Below are positions 27,935 to 36,727 of a stretch of DNA of 64,000 bases, piece after piece. The notes under the pieces are model-generated. The model did no database searches, was not told the DNA's origin, and saw only the letters and a program-made list of their open reading frames with translations. The DNA lies in assembly GCF_011682055.1 (NCBI RefSeq), contig NZ_JAAQOM010000016.1:1-64000 (forward strand). The letters run 5' to 3'. Position 1 is the first letter of the stretch. Each line of letters opens with the position of its first letter. The DNA is from Telluria antibiotica (lineage in GTDB: Bacteria > Pseudomonadota > Gammaproteobacteria > Burkholderiales > Burkholderiaceae_D). The position numbers and the translations under genes are program-made.

Positions 27935-28957
27935 TTAGGCGGCAATCGCGGTATCGGCATGCGCGGGCCGGTATTGTAACCGCTCGCCGTACCGATGTTG
28001 TGATTTAAAAAACTCATCGACCGCCGCCAATTGTTCGGCCGTCGATTCCAGTCGGTTCATGCGCTGGCGGAATTCCTCGCCTCCCGGCAAGTCTTCGACG
28101 TACCAGCCGATGTGCTTGCGCGCCGTGCGCACGCCCAGGTATTCGCCGTAGAACGCATAGTGGGCCGGCAGGTGTTCGTTCATCAGCGCGCGCACCTCGT
28201 CGACGAGCGGCGCCGGCAGGTACTCGCCCGTGCGCAGGTAGTAATCGATTTCGCGACAGATCCACGGACGGCCCTGGGCGGCGCGGCCGATCATCACGGC
28301 GTCGGCGCCCGTATAGTCCAGCACGAACTTCGCCTTGTCGGGCGTCGTGATGTCGCCGTTGGCCACGACGGGGATGTTCACGGCCGCCTTGACGGCCGCG
28401 ATGGTGTCGTACTCCGCGTCGCCCTTGTAGCCGTCCGCGCGGGTGCGGCCGTGCAGGGTCAGCATGGCGATACCGGCGTCCTCGGCCATGCGGGCGATCG
28501 TCAGCGCGTTCTTGTTTTGGCGGTCCCAGCCGGTGCGGAATTTCAGGGTGACGGGCACGTCGACGGCGTTCACGACGGCATCCAGGATGCGCTGGACGAG
28601 GTCCTCGTGCTGCAGCAGGGCCGAGCCGCACCAGTTGTTGCACACCTTCTTGACGGGGCAGCCCATGTTGATGTCGATGATCTGGGCGCCCCGCTCGACG
28701 TTGAACTTTGCGCATTCGGCCAGGTCATGCGGGTCGGCGCCCGCGATCTGCACGGCTTTCGGCTCCATCTCGCCCGCGTGGTCGGTGCGCCGCGAACTCT
28801 TTTCGCTGGCCCACAGGCGCGGATTCGACGCCGCCATCTCCGACACCGCGTAGCCGGCGCCCAGCTTCTTGCACAGCTGGCGGAACGGACGGTCGGTCAC
28901 CCCGGCCATCGGGGCGACGAAGACATTATTGCGCAGCGTATATGGACCAATTTGCAC
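27935..28957 (-). CDS. dusB: tRNA-dihydrouridine synthase B
   Basis: FMN enzyme of 340 aa that reduces uridine to dihydrouridine in tRNA. Motifs are FVAPMAGVTDRPFRQLC at the N terminus, INMGCPVKKVCNNWCGSALL with the catalytic Cys, LTLHGRTRADGYKGDAEY and PVVANGDITTPDKA for FMN phosphate binding. The start at 28957 is a GTG (MQIGPYTLRNN) matching the family, with no clear ribosome binding site. It is upstream of fis and purH on the same strand. Confidence 0.97.
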   Translation of the reverse strand: MQIGPYTLRNNVFVAPMAGVTDRPFRQLCKKLGAGYAVSEMAASNPRLWASEKSSRRTDHAGEMEPKAVQIAGADPHDLAECAKFNVERGAQIIDINMGCPVKKVCNNWCGSALLQHEDLVQRILDAVVNAVDVPVTLKFRTGWDRQNKNALTIARMAEDAGIAMLTLHGRTRADGYKGDAEYDTIAAVKAAVNIPVVANGDITTPDKAKFVLDYTGADAVMIGRAAQGRPWICREIDYYLRTGEYLPAPLVDEVRALMNEHLPAHYAFYGEYLGVRTARKHIGWYVEDLPGGEEFRQRMNRLESTAEQLAAVDEFFKSQHRYGERLQYRPAHADTAIAA

Positions 28958-29087
28958 GGCAGAAAATCATGGGAAGCGTCGGGAACTCGCTATTTTACCC
29001 GAAGCGCTGCTCAATTTATCAGCAGATTTTTTTACTTAATTGTTGCGCACGCGCCAGAAAACGCTTGCCAATTCCACCAGCATGCCG

Positions 29088-29756
29088 TCAAGGCAGTTCG
29101 TCCAGCACGGCCGGACGCAAATGGTCGACCTCGCCCCAGCTGCGCAACGCGAGCGTCCGGGTGGCGGGATCGAAGCGGAAACGGTTGACGCTCGCGTTGT
29201 AGACCTTGAAGTCGCGCGGCGTTTCCAGCGGCAGCCCCAACGCCAGCCGGTACGCGCATTCGAGCACGCCGCCATGCGCGACGAGCGCGATCGTCTGGCC
29301 CGGGTGGGCCGCCGCCAGCGCAAGGATGGCGCCCGTGGCGCGGTCGAAGAAAGCGCGGAAGCTCTCACCCACGTTGCGGCCTGGCGGCAGCTGGGCGTCG
29401 ACGTCGCGCGCCTGCCATGCGGCGAACTCGCGCGGGAAGCGCTGCTCGATCTCGCTGTACAGCAAGCCCTCGAAGCCGCCATAGCCGCGCTCGCGCAGCG
29501 CCGGCTCGATCGCCAGCGCCAGGCCGCGCCGGTCGGCCACAGCCTGCGCGGTCTGGCGCGCCCGTTTCAGATCGCTCGCGACGAGCACGTCGATGGGTTC
29601 CGCCGCCAGCGCACCGGCCAGCAGCGCGGCCTGGCGTTCGCCCTCGTCGTTCAGCGGAATGTCCAGGTGGCCTTGCAGGCGGCGTTCGGCGTTCCACGCC
29701 GTCTCGCCGTGGCGGATCAAAAGGATGTCGGTGGGGGCTGCGTTCGTTGTCGTCAT
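29088..29756 (-). CDS. Histidine phosphatase family protein
   Basis: Phosphoglycerate mutase-like phosphatase of 222 aa. The catalytic His is in LLIRHGETAWNAERRLQG, Arg in SDLKRARQTAQAV, the proton-donor Glu in ERGYGGFEG, and the second His in VAHGGVLECAY. It resembles GpmB/CobC-type enzymes; the substrate cannot be told from sequence, and no cobalamin genes are nearby. The start at 29756 gives MTTTNAAPTDILL. It follows the YbhB-like gene by 49 bp on the same strand and may be co-transcribed. Confidence 0.92.
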   Translation of the reverse strand: MTTTNAAPTDILLIRHGETAWNAERRLQGHLDIPLNDEGERQAALLAGALAAEPIDVLVASDLKRARQTAQAVADRRGLALAIEPALRERGYGGFEGLLYSEIEQRFPREFAAWQARDVDAQLPPGRNVGESFRAFFDRATGAILALAAAHPGQTIALVAHGGVLECAYRLALGLPLETPRDFKVYNASVNRFRFDPATRTLALRSWGEVDHLRPAVLDELP

Positions 29757-29805
29757 GCGGATGCGCCGCCCCGGCGTACGGAGCGGTCGGTATAAGATAA
29801 ACCGG

Positions 29806-30480
29806 TCAGGATGGCTGACCGATCAGATTGCCCGCCACGTCGGGATTGAGCGTGTACACGCCGAAGATCTTCGCCTCGTCCAGGATGTGCCCCGTGATGG
29901 CCAGGCGCGCTTCCTTGCCGGTGAAGCGGCCTTCCAGCGGCAGCCGGGGAATGTCGAGGGCGTACAGCGTGAAGATGTAAGTATGCACGCGCTCGTCGTT
30001 CCACGGTGGGCACGGGCCGTCGTAGCCATAGTATTCGCCGGCCATGTCGGGATCGTTCGCGAACCAGCCCGTGTAGTCGTTGATGCCGTGGCGCAACTGG
30101 TGCTCGGTACCGTTCTTGATCGTGAACGGCACGAGCGGACCGTTCTTGCCGCCCGGCGTGACCATATCGGAAAACTTGCCCTCGGCGAAAGACTTCAGGC
30201 AGACGGGGATGTCGACGAGCGTCCAGTGATAGAAATCCGTGCGCGGCAGCGCGTCGGGCACTGTCCGCCCTTCCTGGTTGACGTCGCTGCCGTCGGACGG
30301 GACGTCGAGGTCGTGCATGAACAGCACGAGCGACTGCGTGCCGGCCGGCACGTCGTCCCATGCGATGTGCGGGCTGCGGTTGCTCGACAGCTTGATGTGG
30401 CTGCCGGGATCCATCTCGGCGAACGCGCACCTGGGCGGAATCATGTCGCCCTCGATAAAGGAATCGCTCCAGATCTTCAT
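29806..30480 (-). CDS. YbhB/YbcL-family (PEBP) protein
   Basis: Protein of 224 aa of the phosphatidylethanolamine-binding/Raf-kinase-inhibitor-like fold. Marks are FMHDLDVPSDGSDVNQEG, the DFYHWTLVDIP strand, the ligand-site region YDGPCPPWNDERVHTYIF and LYALDIPRLPL. No signal peptide is seen, so it is cytoplasmic. The start at 30480 (MKIWSDSF) is preferred to one six codons upstream. The bacterial role of this family is undefined. It lies between dtd and the phosphatase, all on the minus strand. Confidence 0.92.
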   Translation of the reverse strand: MKIWSDSFIEGDMIPPRCAFAEMDPGSHIKLSSNRSPHIAWDDVPAGTQSLVLFMHDLDVPSDGSDVNQEGRTVPDALPRTDFYHWTLVDIPVCLKSFAEGKFSDMVTPGGKNGPLVPFTIKNGTEHQLRHGINDYTGWFANDPDMAGEYYGYDGPCPPWNDERVHTYIFTLYALDIPRLPLEGRFTGKEARLAITGHILDEAKIFGVYTLNPDVAGNLIGQPS

Positions 30481-30541
30481 GTCGTCTCTCCCTGCCATCC
30501 ACTACCCGTAAGACTGCCGCTGCGGCGCACGGTTTCGCGTT

Positions 30542-31000
30542 TCACGCTGCAATACGGGGTGGATCAATACGAAGCCAGAATGTGACCGGTCCGTCGTTGG
30601 TCAGCGCCACCTGCATGTCGGCGCCGAAACGACCCGTTTCGACGATACCGTGACGTTCGCGCGCCTGGCGCACGACATGGTCGAACAGCCGGCGCCCGTC
30701 GTCGGGCGCGGCGGCCGGCGAGAACGACGGCCGGGTGCCGGACCGCGTGTCGGCCGCCAAGGTGAACTGCGGTACGAGCAGCAGGCCGCCCGCCACGTCC
30801 GTCACGCTGCGGTTCATCTTGCCGGCGTCGTCGGAAAACACGCGGTAGGTCAAGAGCTTCGCGAGCAGCGCGTCGGCTTCCCGTTCCGTGTCGCCCTTTT
30901 CCGCACACACGAGCACCATCAACCCGCGGCCGATGCAACCGACGACTTCGCCGTCGACCGTCACGCTGGCCTCGCTGACCCGCTGCAGCAGGCCAATCAT
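30542..31000 (-). CDS. dtd: D-aminoacyl-tRNA deacylase
   Basis: Removes D-amino acids wrongly attached to tRNA (152 aa). It begins MIGLLQRVSEASVTVDGEVV. The active-site signatures are LVPQFTLAADTRSGTRPSFS (SQxT-type Gln-Phe-Thr) and the GPVTFWL tail corresponding to the NxGPVT motif. The ATG (30998-31000) overlaps the tyrS stop (30997-30999), so it is translationally coupled to tyrosyl-tRNA synthetase, an enzyme that commonly mischarges D-Tyr. Confidence 0.95.
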   Translation of the reverse strand: MIGLLQRVSEASVTVDGEVVGCIGRGLMVLVCAEKGDTEREADALLAKLLTYRVFSDDAGKMNRSVTDVAGGLLLVPQFTLAADTRSGTRPSFSPAAAPDDGRRLFDHVVRQARERHGIVETGRFGADMQVALTNDGPVTFWLRIDPPRIAA

Positions 31001-32271
31001 GCGGAAAGCGTGATGCGGGCGAACTTGCGCTTGCCCACTTGCAACACGAACGTGCCGGCCTGGATCTGCAGCGCCTTGTCGGACACGACGATACCGTCGA
31101 TGCGCACGCCGCCCTGGTCGACCATGCGCATGGCTTCCGAGCTGGATGCGCACAGGCCGGCCTGGCGCAGCAGTTGCGGCAGGCCCAGCGGCGCGCCGGA
31201 CACGGCCACTTCCGGCACGTCGTCCGGGATGCCGCCCTTGGAACGGTTGACGAAATCGGCCAGCGCATCCTCGGCCGCCTGCTGCGAGTGGAAGCGGGCG
31301 ACGATTTCCTGGGCCAGCGCAACCTTCGCGTCGCGCGGGTTGCGGCCGCCTTCCACCTCCGCCTTCAACGCGGCCAGGTCCTGGATCGAGCGGAACGACA
31401 GCAGCTCGTAATACTTCCACATCATGACGTCCGAGATGCTCATCAGCTTGCCGAACATCGTGTTCGCCGGTTCCGTGATGCCGATGTAGTTGTTCTTGGA
31501 CTTCGACATCTTCTCGACGCCGTCCAGGCCTTCCAGCAGCGGCATCGTCAGGATGCACTGCGGCTCTTGCCCGTAGTCCTTTTGCAGTTCGCGGCCGACC
31601 AGCAGGTTGAATTTCTGGTCCGTTCCACCCAGCTCAAGGTCTGCTTTCAAAGCGACGGAATCGTAGCCCTGCATCAAAGGATAAAGGAACTCATGCACCG
31701 AGATCGGGGTCCCACTCTTGTAGCGCTTGGTGAAGTCGTCGCGCTCCATCATGCGGGCCACCGTGTAGCGCGAGGCCAGCTGGATCATGCCGCGGGCGCC
31801 CAGCGCGTCGCACCACTCGGAGTTGTAGCGGATTTCCGTGCGTGCCGGGTCGAGCACGAGCGACGCCTGCTTGAAGTAAGTCGTCGCGTTCGCTTCGATC
31901 TGTTCGCGGGTCAGCGGCGGACGGGTGGCGTTGCGGCCCGACGGGTCGCCGATCATCGACGTGAAGTCGCCGATGAGGAAGATCACCTGGTGGCCCAGGT
32001 CCTGCAGCTGGCGCAGCTTGTTCAGGACGACGGTGTGCCCCAGGTGCAGGTCGGGCGCCGTCGGGTCCAGGCCCAGCTTGATGCGCAGCGGCGTGCCGCT
32101 CTGTTCGGAACGCGCCAGTTTCTGGGCAAATTCGCTTTCGATCAGCAGCTCGTCCACACCGCGTTTCGTGATGGCGAGGGCTTCCTGGACGGCGTCGCTC
32201 AGAGGGAGGAGTGCCGGGCCGGCTGCTGGTGTTGCTGTTTTTGCATTACCAGAAATTTCTGGAGAAGTCAT
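30997..32271 (-). CDS. tyrS: Tyrosyl-tRNA synthetase
   Basis: Class Ic synthetase of 424 aa that charges tRNA-Tyr. The HIGH-type motif is GLDPTAPDLHLGHTVVLNK and the KMSKS loop is VEKMSKSKNNYIGI. A C-terminal S4 RNA-binding domain is complete (AMRMVDQGGVRIDGIVVSDK). The tyrosine site includes FLIGDFTSMIGDPSG and the specificity region SVHEFLYPLMQGYDS. The N terminus has a 25-residue Ala/Pro-rich extension, so a start further in cannot be excluded. Divergent from the M23 peptidase gene. Confidence 0.97.
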   Translation of the reverse strand: MTSPEISGNAKTATPAAGPALLPLSDAVQEALAITKRGVDELLIESEFAQKLARSEQSGTPLRIKLGLDPTAPDLHLGHTVVLNKLRQLQDLGHQVIFLIGDFTSMIGDPSGRNATRPPLTREQIEANATTYFKQASLVLDPARTEIRYNSEWCDALGARGMIQLASRYTVARMMERDDFTKRYKSGTPISVHEFLYPLMQGYDSVALKADLELGGTDQKFNLLVGRELQKDYGQEPQCILTMPLLEGLDGVEKMSKSKNNYIGITEPANTMFGKLMSISDVMMWKYYELLSFRSIQDLAALKAEVEGGRNPRDAKVALAQEIVARFHSQQAAEDALADFVNRSKGGIPDDVPEVAVSGAPLGLPQLLRQAGLCASSSEAMRMVDQGGVRIDGIVVSDKALQIQAGTFVLQVGKRKFARITLSA

Positions 32272-32301
32272 AAAAATTTTGTAGGAAAAGGACTAAAGCG
32301 G

Positions 32302-32328
32302 TTGTAAGACCCGGTATTTTGATATAAT
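32302..32328 (+). promoter_or_regulatory. Extended -10 promoter of the M23 peptidase gene
   Basis: A perfect extended -10, TGATATAAT (hexamer 32323-32328), has a TTGTAA (32302-32307) 15 bp upstream. Transcription near 32335 would leave a leader of about 97 bases. Confidence 0.65.
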
Positions 32329-32431
32329 TCGCGATCCCGTCAATCTTGCCGCACGAAAAGTTTCAACGACAACACTAATAAAAACCACAAATAGTCTTGG
32401 GCTGTTCAAGCGGTAAATTTTAACTGATTGC

Positions 32432-33790
32432 ATGAACCCATTACAGAAAATCACCGGCAAGCGCTGGTTTGGCCTGGCTGAAACGAGCCGCAAAACCCGC
32501 ATCGTCGCCGGCGGTACCGCAGCCCTGGCACTGTGCGCATTCGGCGCCACCGCCGTCGCGCCGATCGCGCCGGACGCCAGCGACATGCCGGTCAAGTCCG
32601 TTGCTCAAGACCTGCAACTGCCGAACCTGGCAGACCAGATCGCGGCCCTCCAGCAAGACCAGCAGCAATTCATCCACGAAGAACGCATCCGCCCTGGCGA
32701 CTCGCTGGGCGCCGTGTTCAACCGCCTGGGCATCGCAGACCAGCAGGCGCAAGCCTTCGTCCGCAACGACAAGGTCGCCCGCTCCATCCTCTCGCTCAAG
32801 ACGGGCAAGCGCATCCAGGCCGAGACGGACGAGAACGGCCAGCTGCTGAGCCTGCACGCGACGATCGCCGACAAGGACGAGTTCAAGACCATCACCGTCA
32901 CCCGCAAGGGCGATAAATTCGTGTCGAACGCGGCCCCGGCCAAGCTCGAGCGCCGTGTCGAGATGCACTCGCGCAACATCACGAGCTCGCTGTACGCAGC
33001 CACCGACGACACCAGCGACGGCGGCCAGATCCCCGATTCCATCGTCAACCAGATCGTCGAGATGTTCTCGACGAGCATCGACTTCCGCGGCGACCTGAAG
33101 CGCGGCGACCGTTTCAACGTCGTCTACGAAACCTATTGGCTGGACGGCGAGATGGTACGCACGGGCCGCATCCTGGCCGGCGAATTCGTCAACCGCGGCG
33201 TGGCTTACCAGTCCGTCTGGTACGAAGACCCCATCAGCCACCAGGGCGGCTACTACAGCCTGGACGGCAAGGCGCTGAAGAAGGCGTTCCTGAAGTCGCC
33301 GGTGGCGTTCAACCGCATCTCGTCGGGCTTCTCGATGCGCGTGCACCCCGTGTTCGGCGTCTGGAAGAAGCATGAAGGCGTCGACTTCGCGGCACCGCTG
33401 GGCACCCCGATCAAGGCGTCGGGCGATGGCGTCGTCGACTTCGTCGGCACGCAGAACGGCTACGGCAACGTCGTCGTGCTCAAGCACTGGTCCAACTACA
33501 GCACCGCGTACGGCCACATGAGCCGCTTCGCCGGCGGCCTGCGCCGCGGCCAGAAAGTGGCGCAAGGCGACGTGATCGGCTACGTCGGCGCGACGGGCTG
33601 GGCAACGGGCCCGCACCTGCACTACGAATTCCGCATCGGCGGCCACGCCACCGACCCGATGGCGCTGAAGAACCTGCAGCAGCAGCCGCTGACGCCGGGC
33701 GAGATGAACCGCTTCAAGATGGCGGCCGCCGAGATGTCGCACCGCTTCTCGCTGCTGTCGCCGGCAGGCAACGCGATGGCCGCACGCTGA
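32432..33790 (+). CDS. M23-family murein endopeptidase (MepM-like)
   Basis: Inner-membrane-anchored peptidoglycan peptidase of 452 aa. One N-terminal helix (about residues 22-45, RIVAGGTAALALCAFGATA) anchors it, with the rest periplasmic. A LysM/OapA-like region follows (IRPGDSLGAVFNRLGI). A Csd3-like middle domain comes next. The C-terminal LytM domain has the zinc ligands in HEGVDFAAP (HxxxD) and GPHLHYEF (HxH), so it should be active on stem-peptide crosslinks. It precedes anmK, a cell-wall recycling gene, by 75 bp with a terminator in between. Confidence 0.95.
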   Translation: MNPLQKITGKRWFGLAETSRKTRIVAGGTAALALCAFGATAVAPIAPDASDMPVKSVAQDLQLPNLADQIAALQQDQQQFIHEERIRPGDSLGAVFNRLGIADQQAQAFVRNDKVARSILSLKTGKRIQAETDENGQLLSLHATIADKDEFKTITVTRKGDKFVSNAAPAKLERRVEMHSRNITSSLYAATDDTSDGGQIPDSIVNQIVEMFSTSIDFRGDLKRGDRFNVVYETYWLDGEMVRTGRILAGEFVNRGVAYQSVWYEDPISHQGGYYSLDGKALKKAFLKSPVAFNRISSGFSMRVHPVFGVWKKHEGVDFAAPLGTPIKASGDGVVDFVGTQNGYGNVVVLKHWSNYSTAYGHMSRFAGGLRRGQKVAQGDVIGYVGATGWATGPHLHYEFRIGGHATDPMALKNLQQQPLTPGEMNRFKMAAAEMSHRFSLLSPAGNAMAAR

Positions 33791-33810
33791 TCCGTCAGCT
33801 TCGGTAGATG

Positions 33811-33845
33811 AACGCCTTGCACGGCATGCCGGCAAGGCGTTTTGC
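33811..33845 (+). terminator. Terminator after the M23 peptidase gene
   Basis: Hairpin AACGCCTTGC...GCAAGGCGTT with an inner CGGCATGCCG, followed by TTTTGCTTTTT, shortly before anmK. Confidence 0.8.
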
Positions 33846-33865
33846 TTTTTAGGACTGGAACCGAC

Positions 33866-34957
33866 ATGGCATCGACTCTTTACATTGGCTTGATGTCCGG
33901 CACGAGCCTGGACGGCGTCGACGGCGTGCTGGCCGATTTTTCCGGACGCGGCATGCGCACCCTGGACGCCGCGTTCACGCCGTTCCCCGCCGAGTTGCGC
34001 GCCGAGCTGATGGCCCTGCAGGCCGCCAGCGCCAACGAACTGGAACGCGAGGCGCTGGCCGCGAACGCGCTGGCGCGCTGCTACGCCGAGTGCGTGCAGG
34101 CGCTGGCCGCGAACGCGCCGGGCCCCTTGCGTGCCATCGCCGTGCACGGGCAGACGATCCGCCACCGCCCCGAACTGGGCTTTACGCGCCAGACCAACAA
34201 CCCCGCCCTGCTGGCCGAGCTCACCGGCATTGACGTCATTGCGGACTTCCGCAGCCGCGACGTCGCCGCCGGCGGCCAGGGCGCCCCGCTCGTGCCCGCG
34301 TTCCATGAGGCGCGCTTCGGCAAGCGGGGGCAGGTGCGCGTCGTCGTCAACATCGGCGGCATCGGCAACATCAGCGTGCTGCACGGCGACGGCCGCGTGA
34401 CGGGCTACGACACGGGCCCCGGCAACGTGCTGATGGACTTGTGGATCGCGCGCCACAACGGCTTGCCGTACGACCAGGACGGCGCCTGGGCCGCGACGGG
34501 CACGGTCGACCCGGCGCTGCTCGACCTGCTGCTGGACGAGGCCTATTTCCGCCAGCCGCCGCCCAAGAGCACGGGCCGCGACCTGTTCCACGCGGACTGG
34601 CTGGCCAGGAAGCTGGCGCAGCGGCCCGGCGTGTCCCCGGCCGACGTGCAGGCGACGTTGACGCGGCTGACGGCCGTGTCGATCGCGCGCGCGATCCAGG
34701 CGGAAGCGAGCCCGCAGGCGGTCTACGTATGCGGCGGCGGTGCGTACAATGGCGTGCTGCTGCGCGACCTCGCCGATGCCCTGGGCGGACGGACGCCGGT
34801 CGCATCGACGGACACGCTGGGCGTCGCGCCGAATCGTGTGGAAGCCCTCGCGTTCGCGTGGCTGGGCTACCGCTTCCTGCGGCGCCAGCCGGGCAACCTG
34901 CCCGCGGTGACCGGCGCCGCCGGAACGCGCATCCTCGGCGCGCTTTATCCGGCTTGA
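33866..34957 (+). CDS. anmK: Anhydro-N-acetylmuramic acid kinase
   Basis: Converts 1,6-anhydro-MurNAc from wall turnover to MurNAc-6-phosphate in recycling (363 aa). It starts MASTLYIGLMSGTSLDGVDG. The ASKHA-fold ATP-site and sugar-site motifs VVVNIGGIGNISVL, GYDTGPGNVLMDLW and VYVCGGGAYNGVLL are intact. The start at 33866 follows AGGACTGGA; an earlier in-frame ATG lies within the preceding terminator. In many relatives anmK is next to erpA, whereas here 5.8 kb of other genes separates them. Confidence 0.97.
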   Translation: MASTLYIGLMSGTSLDGVDGVLADFSGRGMRTLDAAFTPFPAELRAELMALQAASANELEREALAANALARCYAECVQALAANAPGPLRAIAVHGQTIRHRPELGFTRQTNNPALLAELTGIDVIADFRSRDVAAGGQGAPLVPAFHEARFGKRGQVRVVVNIGGIGNISVLHGDGRVTGYDTGPGNVLMDLWIARHNGLPYDQDGAWAATGTVDPALLDLLLDEAYFRQPPPKSTGRDLFHADWLARKLAQRPGVSPADVQATLTRLTAVSIARAIQAEASPQAVYVCGGGAYNGVLLRDLADALGGRTPVASTDTLGVAPNRVEALAFAWLGYRFLRRQPGNLPAVTGAAGTRILGALYPA

Positions 34958-34975
34958 TCCGCCCCGCCTGAACCG

Positions 34976-35893
34976 TCAGGCGGCGCCTGCCTGGGCGTGG
35001 CCCGCCACCAGCATGTCGATCAGCGCGCGCGACGCGGCCGACAGGCTCCGGTGCGCCGGGTAAACCAGGGAAAACGTGCGCGTACGCCCGCCCAGGCCGG
35101 GCAACACCTCGGCCAGGCGGCCGGCGGCCAGGCTCTCCTCGACGAACAGGCGCGGGCACAGCGCGATGCCCATTCCCTGCTCCGCCAGCCACACGACGCC
35201 CATGACATCGGTCGCCACGGTGACGGCCGCCGGGGGCATCCAGTCGATGTCGCGCCCGTCATCGCGCAAATGCCAGGGAATCACGCGGCCCGTACTGGGA
35301 CGGATGAACGCGATGCAGCGCTGGCGCGCCAGGTCGGCCAGGCCGCCCAGCGGTCCCGCCGCCTCAAGGTAATCCGGCGCGGCGACGAGGCACAGCGGCG
35401 ATACCTCGAGCGGACGCGCCACCATGCTGCTGCTCGGGATCGGGCCGGACCGGATGGCGAGGTCGAACCCTTCCGCGACCAAATCGACGTTGCGGTTGCT
35501 GATGTCCACCTCGAGCTCGACCAGCGGAAAGGTGCGCGCATAGGCGGCCAGCAGCGGCGGCAGGCGTTGCTGGCCGTAGCTCGTGGGCACGCTCATGCGC
35601 ACTTTGCCGCTCAATTGCACCGTCGTGCTGCGGATCGTGCGCTCCGCCTGCTCGATCTGGGCGAACGCGGCGCGCACCTCGTCGGCGTAGCGGCGGCCGG
35701 CGTCGGTGAGGCTCAGGCTGCGCGTACTGCGCCGTAGCAGTTGAGCACCCAGGCGGTGTTCGAGCCGCGAGATGGCGCGGCTCAGCACGGAAGCCGTCGT
35801 CGACAGCACCACGGCCGCCGCGCTGAACGACCCATGTTCGATCACGCTGAGCAATACCTCGACATCCGACAAGTGATCGAATTTGCGTGCCAT
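34976..35893 (-). CDS. LysR-family transcriptional regulator
   Basis: DNA-binding regulator of 305 aa. The N-terminal winged helix-turn-helix reads FLSVIEHGSFSAAAVVL-type with the recognition helix ASVLSRAISRLEHRLGAQLL. The C-terminal substrate-binding domain contains GKVRMSVPTSYGQQRLPPLL and FDLAIRSGPIPSSSMVARPL, as in the CrgA/DmlR-like subgroup. The ATG at 35893 has AAAGGTG at good spacing; the GTG two codons earlier does not. It is divergent from the nitroreductase gene, with a 14-bp inverted repeat between them, so it probably regulates both. Confidence 0.93.
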   Translation of the reverse strand: MARKFDHLSDVEVLLSVIEHGSFSAAAVVLSTTASVLSRAISRLEHRLGAQLLRRSTRSLSLTDAGRRYADEVRAAFAQIEQAERTIRSTTVQLSGKVRMSVPTSYGQQRLPPLLAAYARTFPLVELEVDISNRNVDLVAEGFDLAIRSGPIPSSSMVARPLEVSPLCLVAAPDYLEAAGPLGGLADLARQRCIAFIRPSTGRVIPWHLRDDGRDIDWMPPAAVTVATDVMGVVWLAEQGMGIALCPRLFVEESLAAGRLAEVLPGLGGRTRTFSLVYPAHRSLSAASRALIDMLVAGHAQAGAA

Positions 35894-35915
35894 CTTCACC
35901 TTTCACGAACAAATG

Positions 35916-35956
35916 ATTTGCTGAGCACCTAGTTTATTGCACGGTGAGGAGCAAAT
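35916..35956. promoter_or_regulatory. Candidate LysR operator between regulator and nitroreductase genes
   Basis: Imperfect inverted repeat with 11 of 14 positions paired: ATTTGCTGAGCACC (35916-35929) and GGTGAGGAGCAAAT (35943-35956). The right arm ends where a TACAAT (35956-35961) could be the nitroreductase -10. Size and position suit a LysR-type site. Confidence 0.5.
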
Positions 35957-35990
35957 ACAATGCAGGGATTCATCATTCATAAGGTACCCC

Positions 35991-36626
35991 GTGGAATTAC
36001 TCAATAAACTGCAATGGCGCTACGCCACCAAGGCAATGGATCCGACCCGCCCGGTCGCACAGGACAAGGTCGACCGCATCATCGAAGCCGCCCGCCTCGC
36101 GCCGACGTCGTCCGGCCTGCAGCCGTACGAGATCCTGGTCGTGAAAAATCCTGCGCTGCGCGCGCAAATCCGCGAAGTGGCGTGGAACCAGGCGCAGGTC
36201 ACGGATGCGTCGCACCTGCTGGTATTCGCCGCCTGGGACGACTACACGCCCGAACGCATCAATCACATGTTCGACCTGACCAATGAAGTGCGCGGCTTTC
36301 GCAACGAAGGGTGGGAAGCCTACCGCCAGCAACTGCTGTCGACCTATCCGGGCCGCGGCGCGCAGGTGAACTTCGAGCATGCCGCCCGCCAGGCTTACAT
36401 CGGCTTCGGCGCGGCCGTGATCGCGGCGGCGTTCGAGCAAGTCGACGCGACGCCGATGGAAGGCTTCGACCCGGCCGCCGTCGACGCCATCCTGAACCTG
36501 CGCGAACAGCACCTGCGCAGCGTCGTCATGCTGCCGCTGGGCTACCGCCAGGCCGATCAGGACTGGCTCGTCAACCTGCCGAAGGTGCGGCGCCCGCTCG
36601 AGCAGTTCGTCACCGAAGTGAACTGA
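35991..36626 (+). CDS. Nitroreductase-family NAD(P)H-dependent oxidoreductase
   Basis: FMN flavoprotein of 211 aa that should reduce nitroaromatics, quinones or similar electrophiles. It begins with the family pattern ELLNKLQWRYATKAMDP, and FMN contacts lie in RLAPTSSGLQPYEILVV and HAARQAYIGFGAAVIAA. The C-terminal VVMLPLGYRQADQDW is conserved in NfsB-type enzymes. The start is a GTG at 35991 preceded by ATAAGG. It is transcribed divergently from the LysR regulator, a common inducible pair. Confidence 0.92.
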   Translation: MELLNKLQWRYATKAMDPTRPVAQDKVDRIIEAARLAPTSSGLQPYEILVVKNPALRAQIREVAWNQAQVTDASHLLVFAAWDDYTPERINHMFDLTNEVRGFRNEGWEAYRQQLLSTYPGRGAQVNFEHAARQAYIGFGAAVIAAAFEQVDATPMEGFDPAAVDAILNLREQHLRSVVMLPLGYRQADQDWLVNLPKVRRPLEQFVTEVN

Positions 36627-36727
36627 CCGCGGCAAGCGCGGTTGGCGGCAAAACCACGCGCGCCTTCTCAGCGGCGCGCTACACTTGTACCATTGCGTCA
36701 TCCACTACGCTTAAGAAAGATGCCGCA

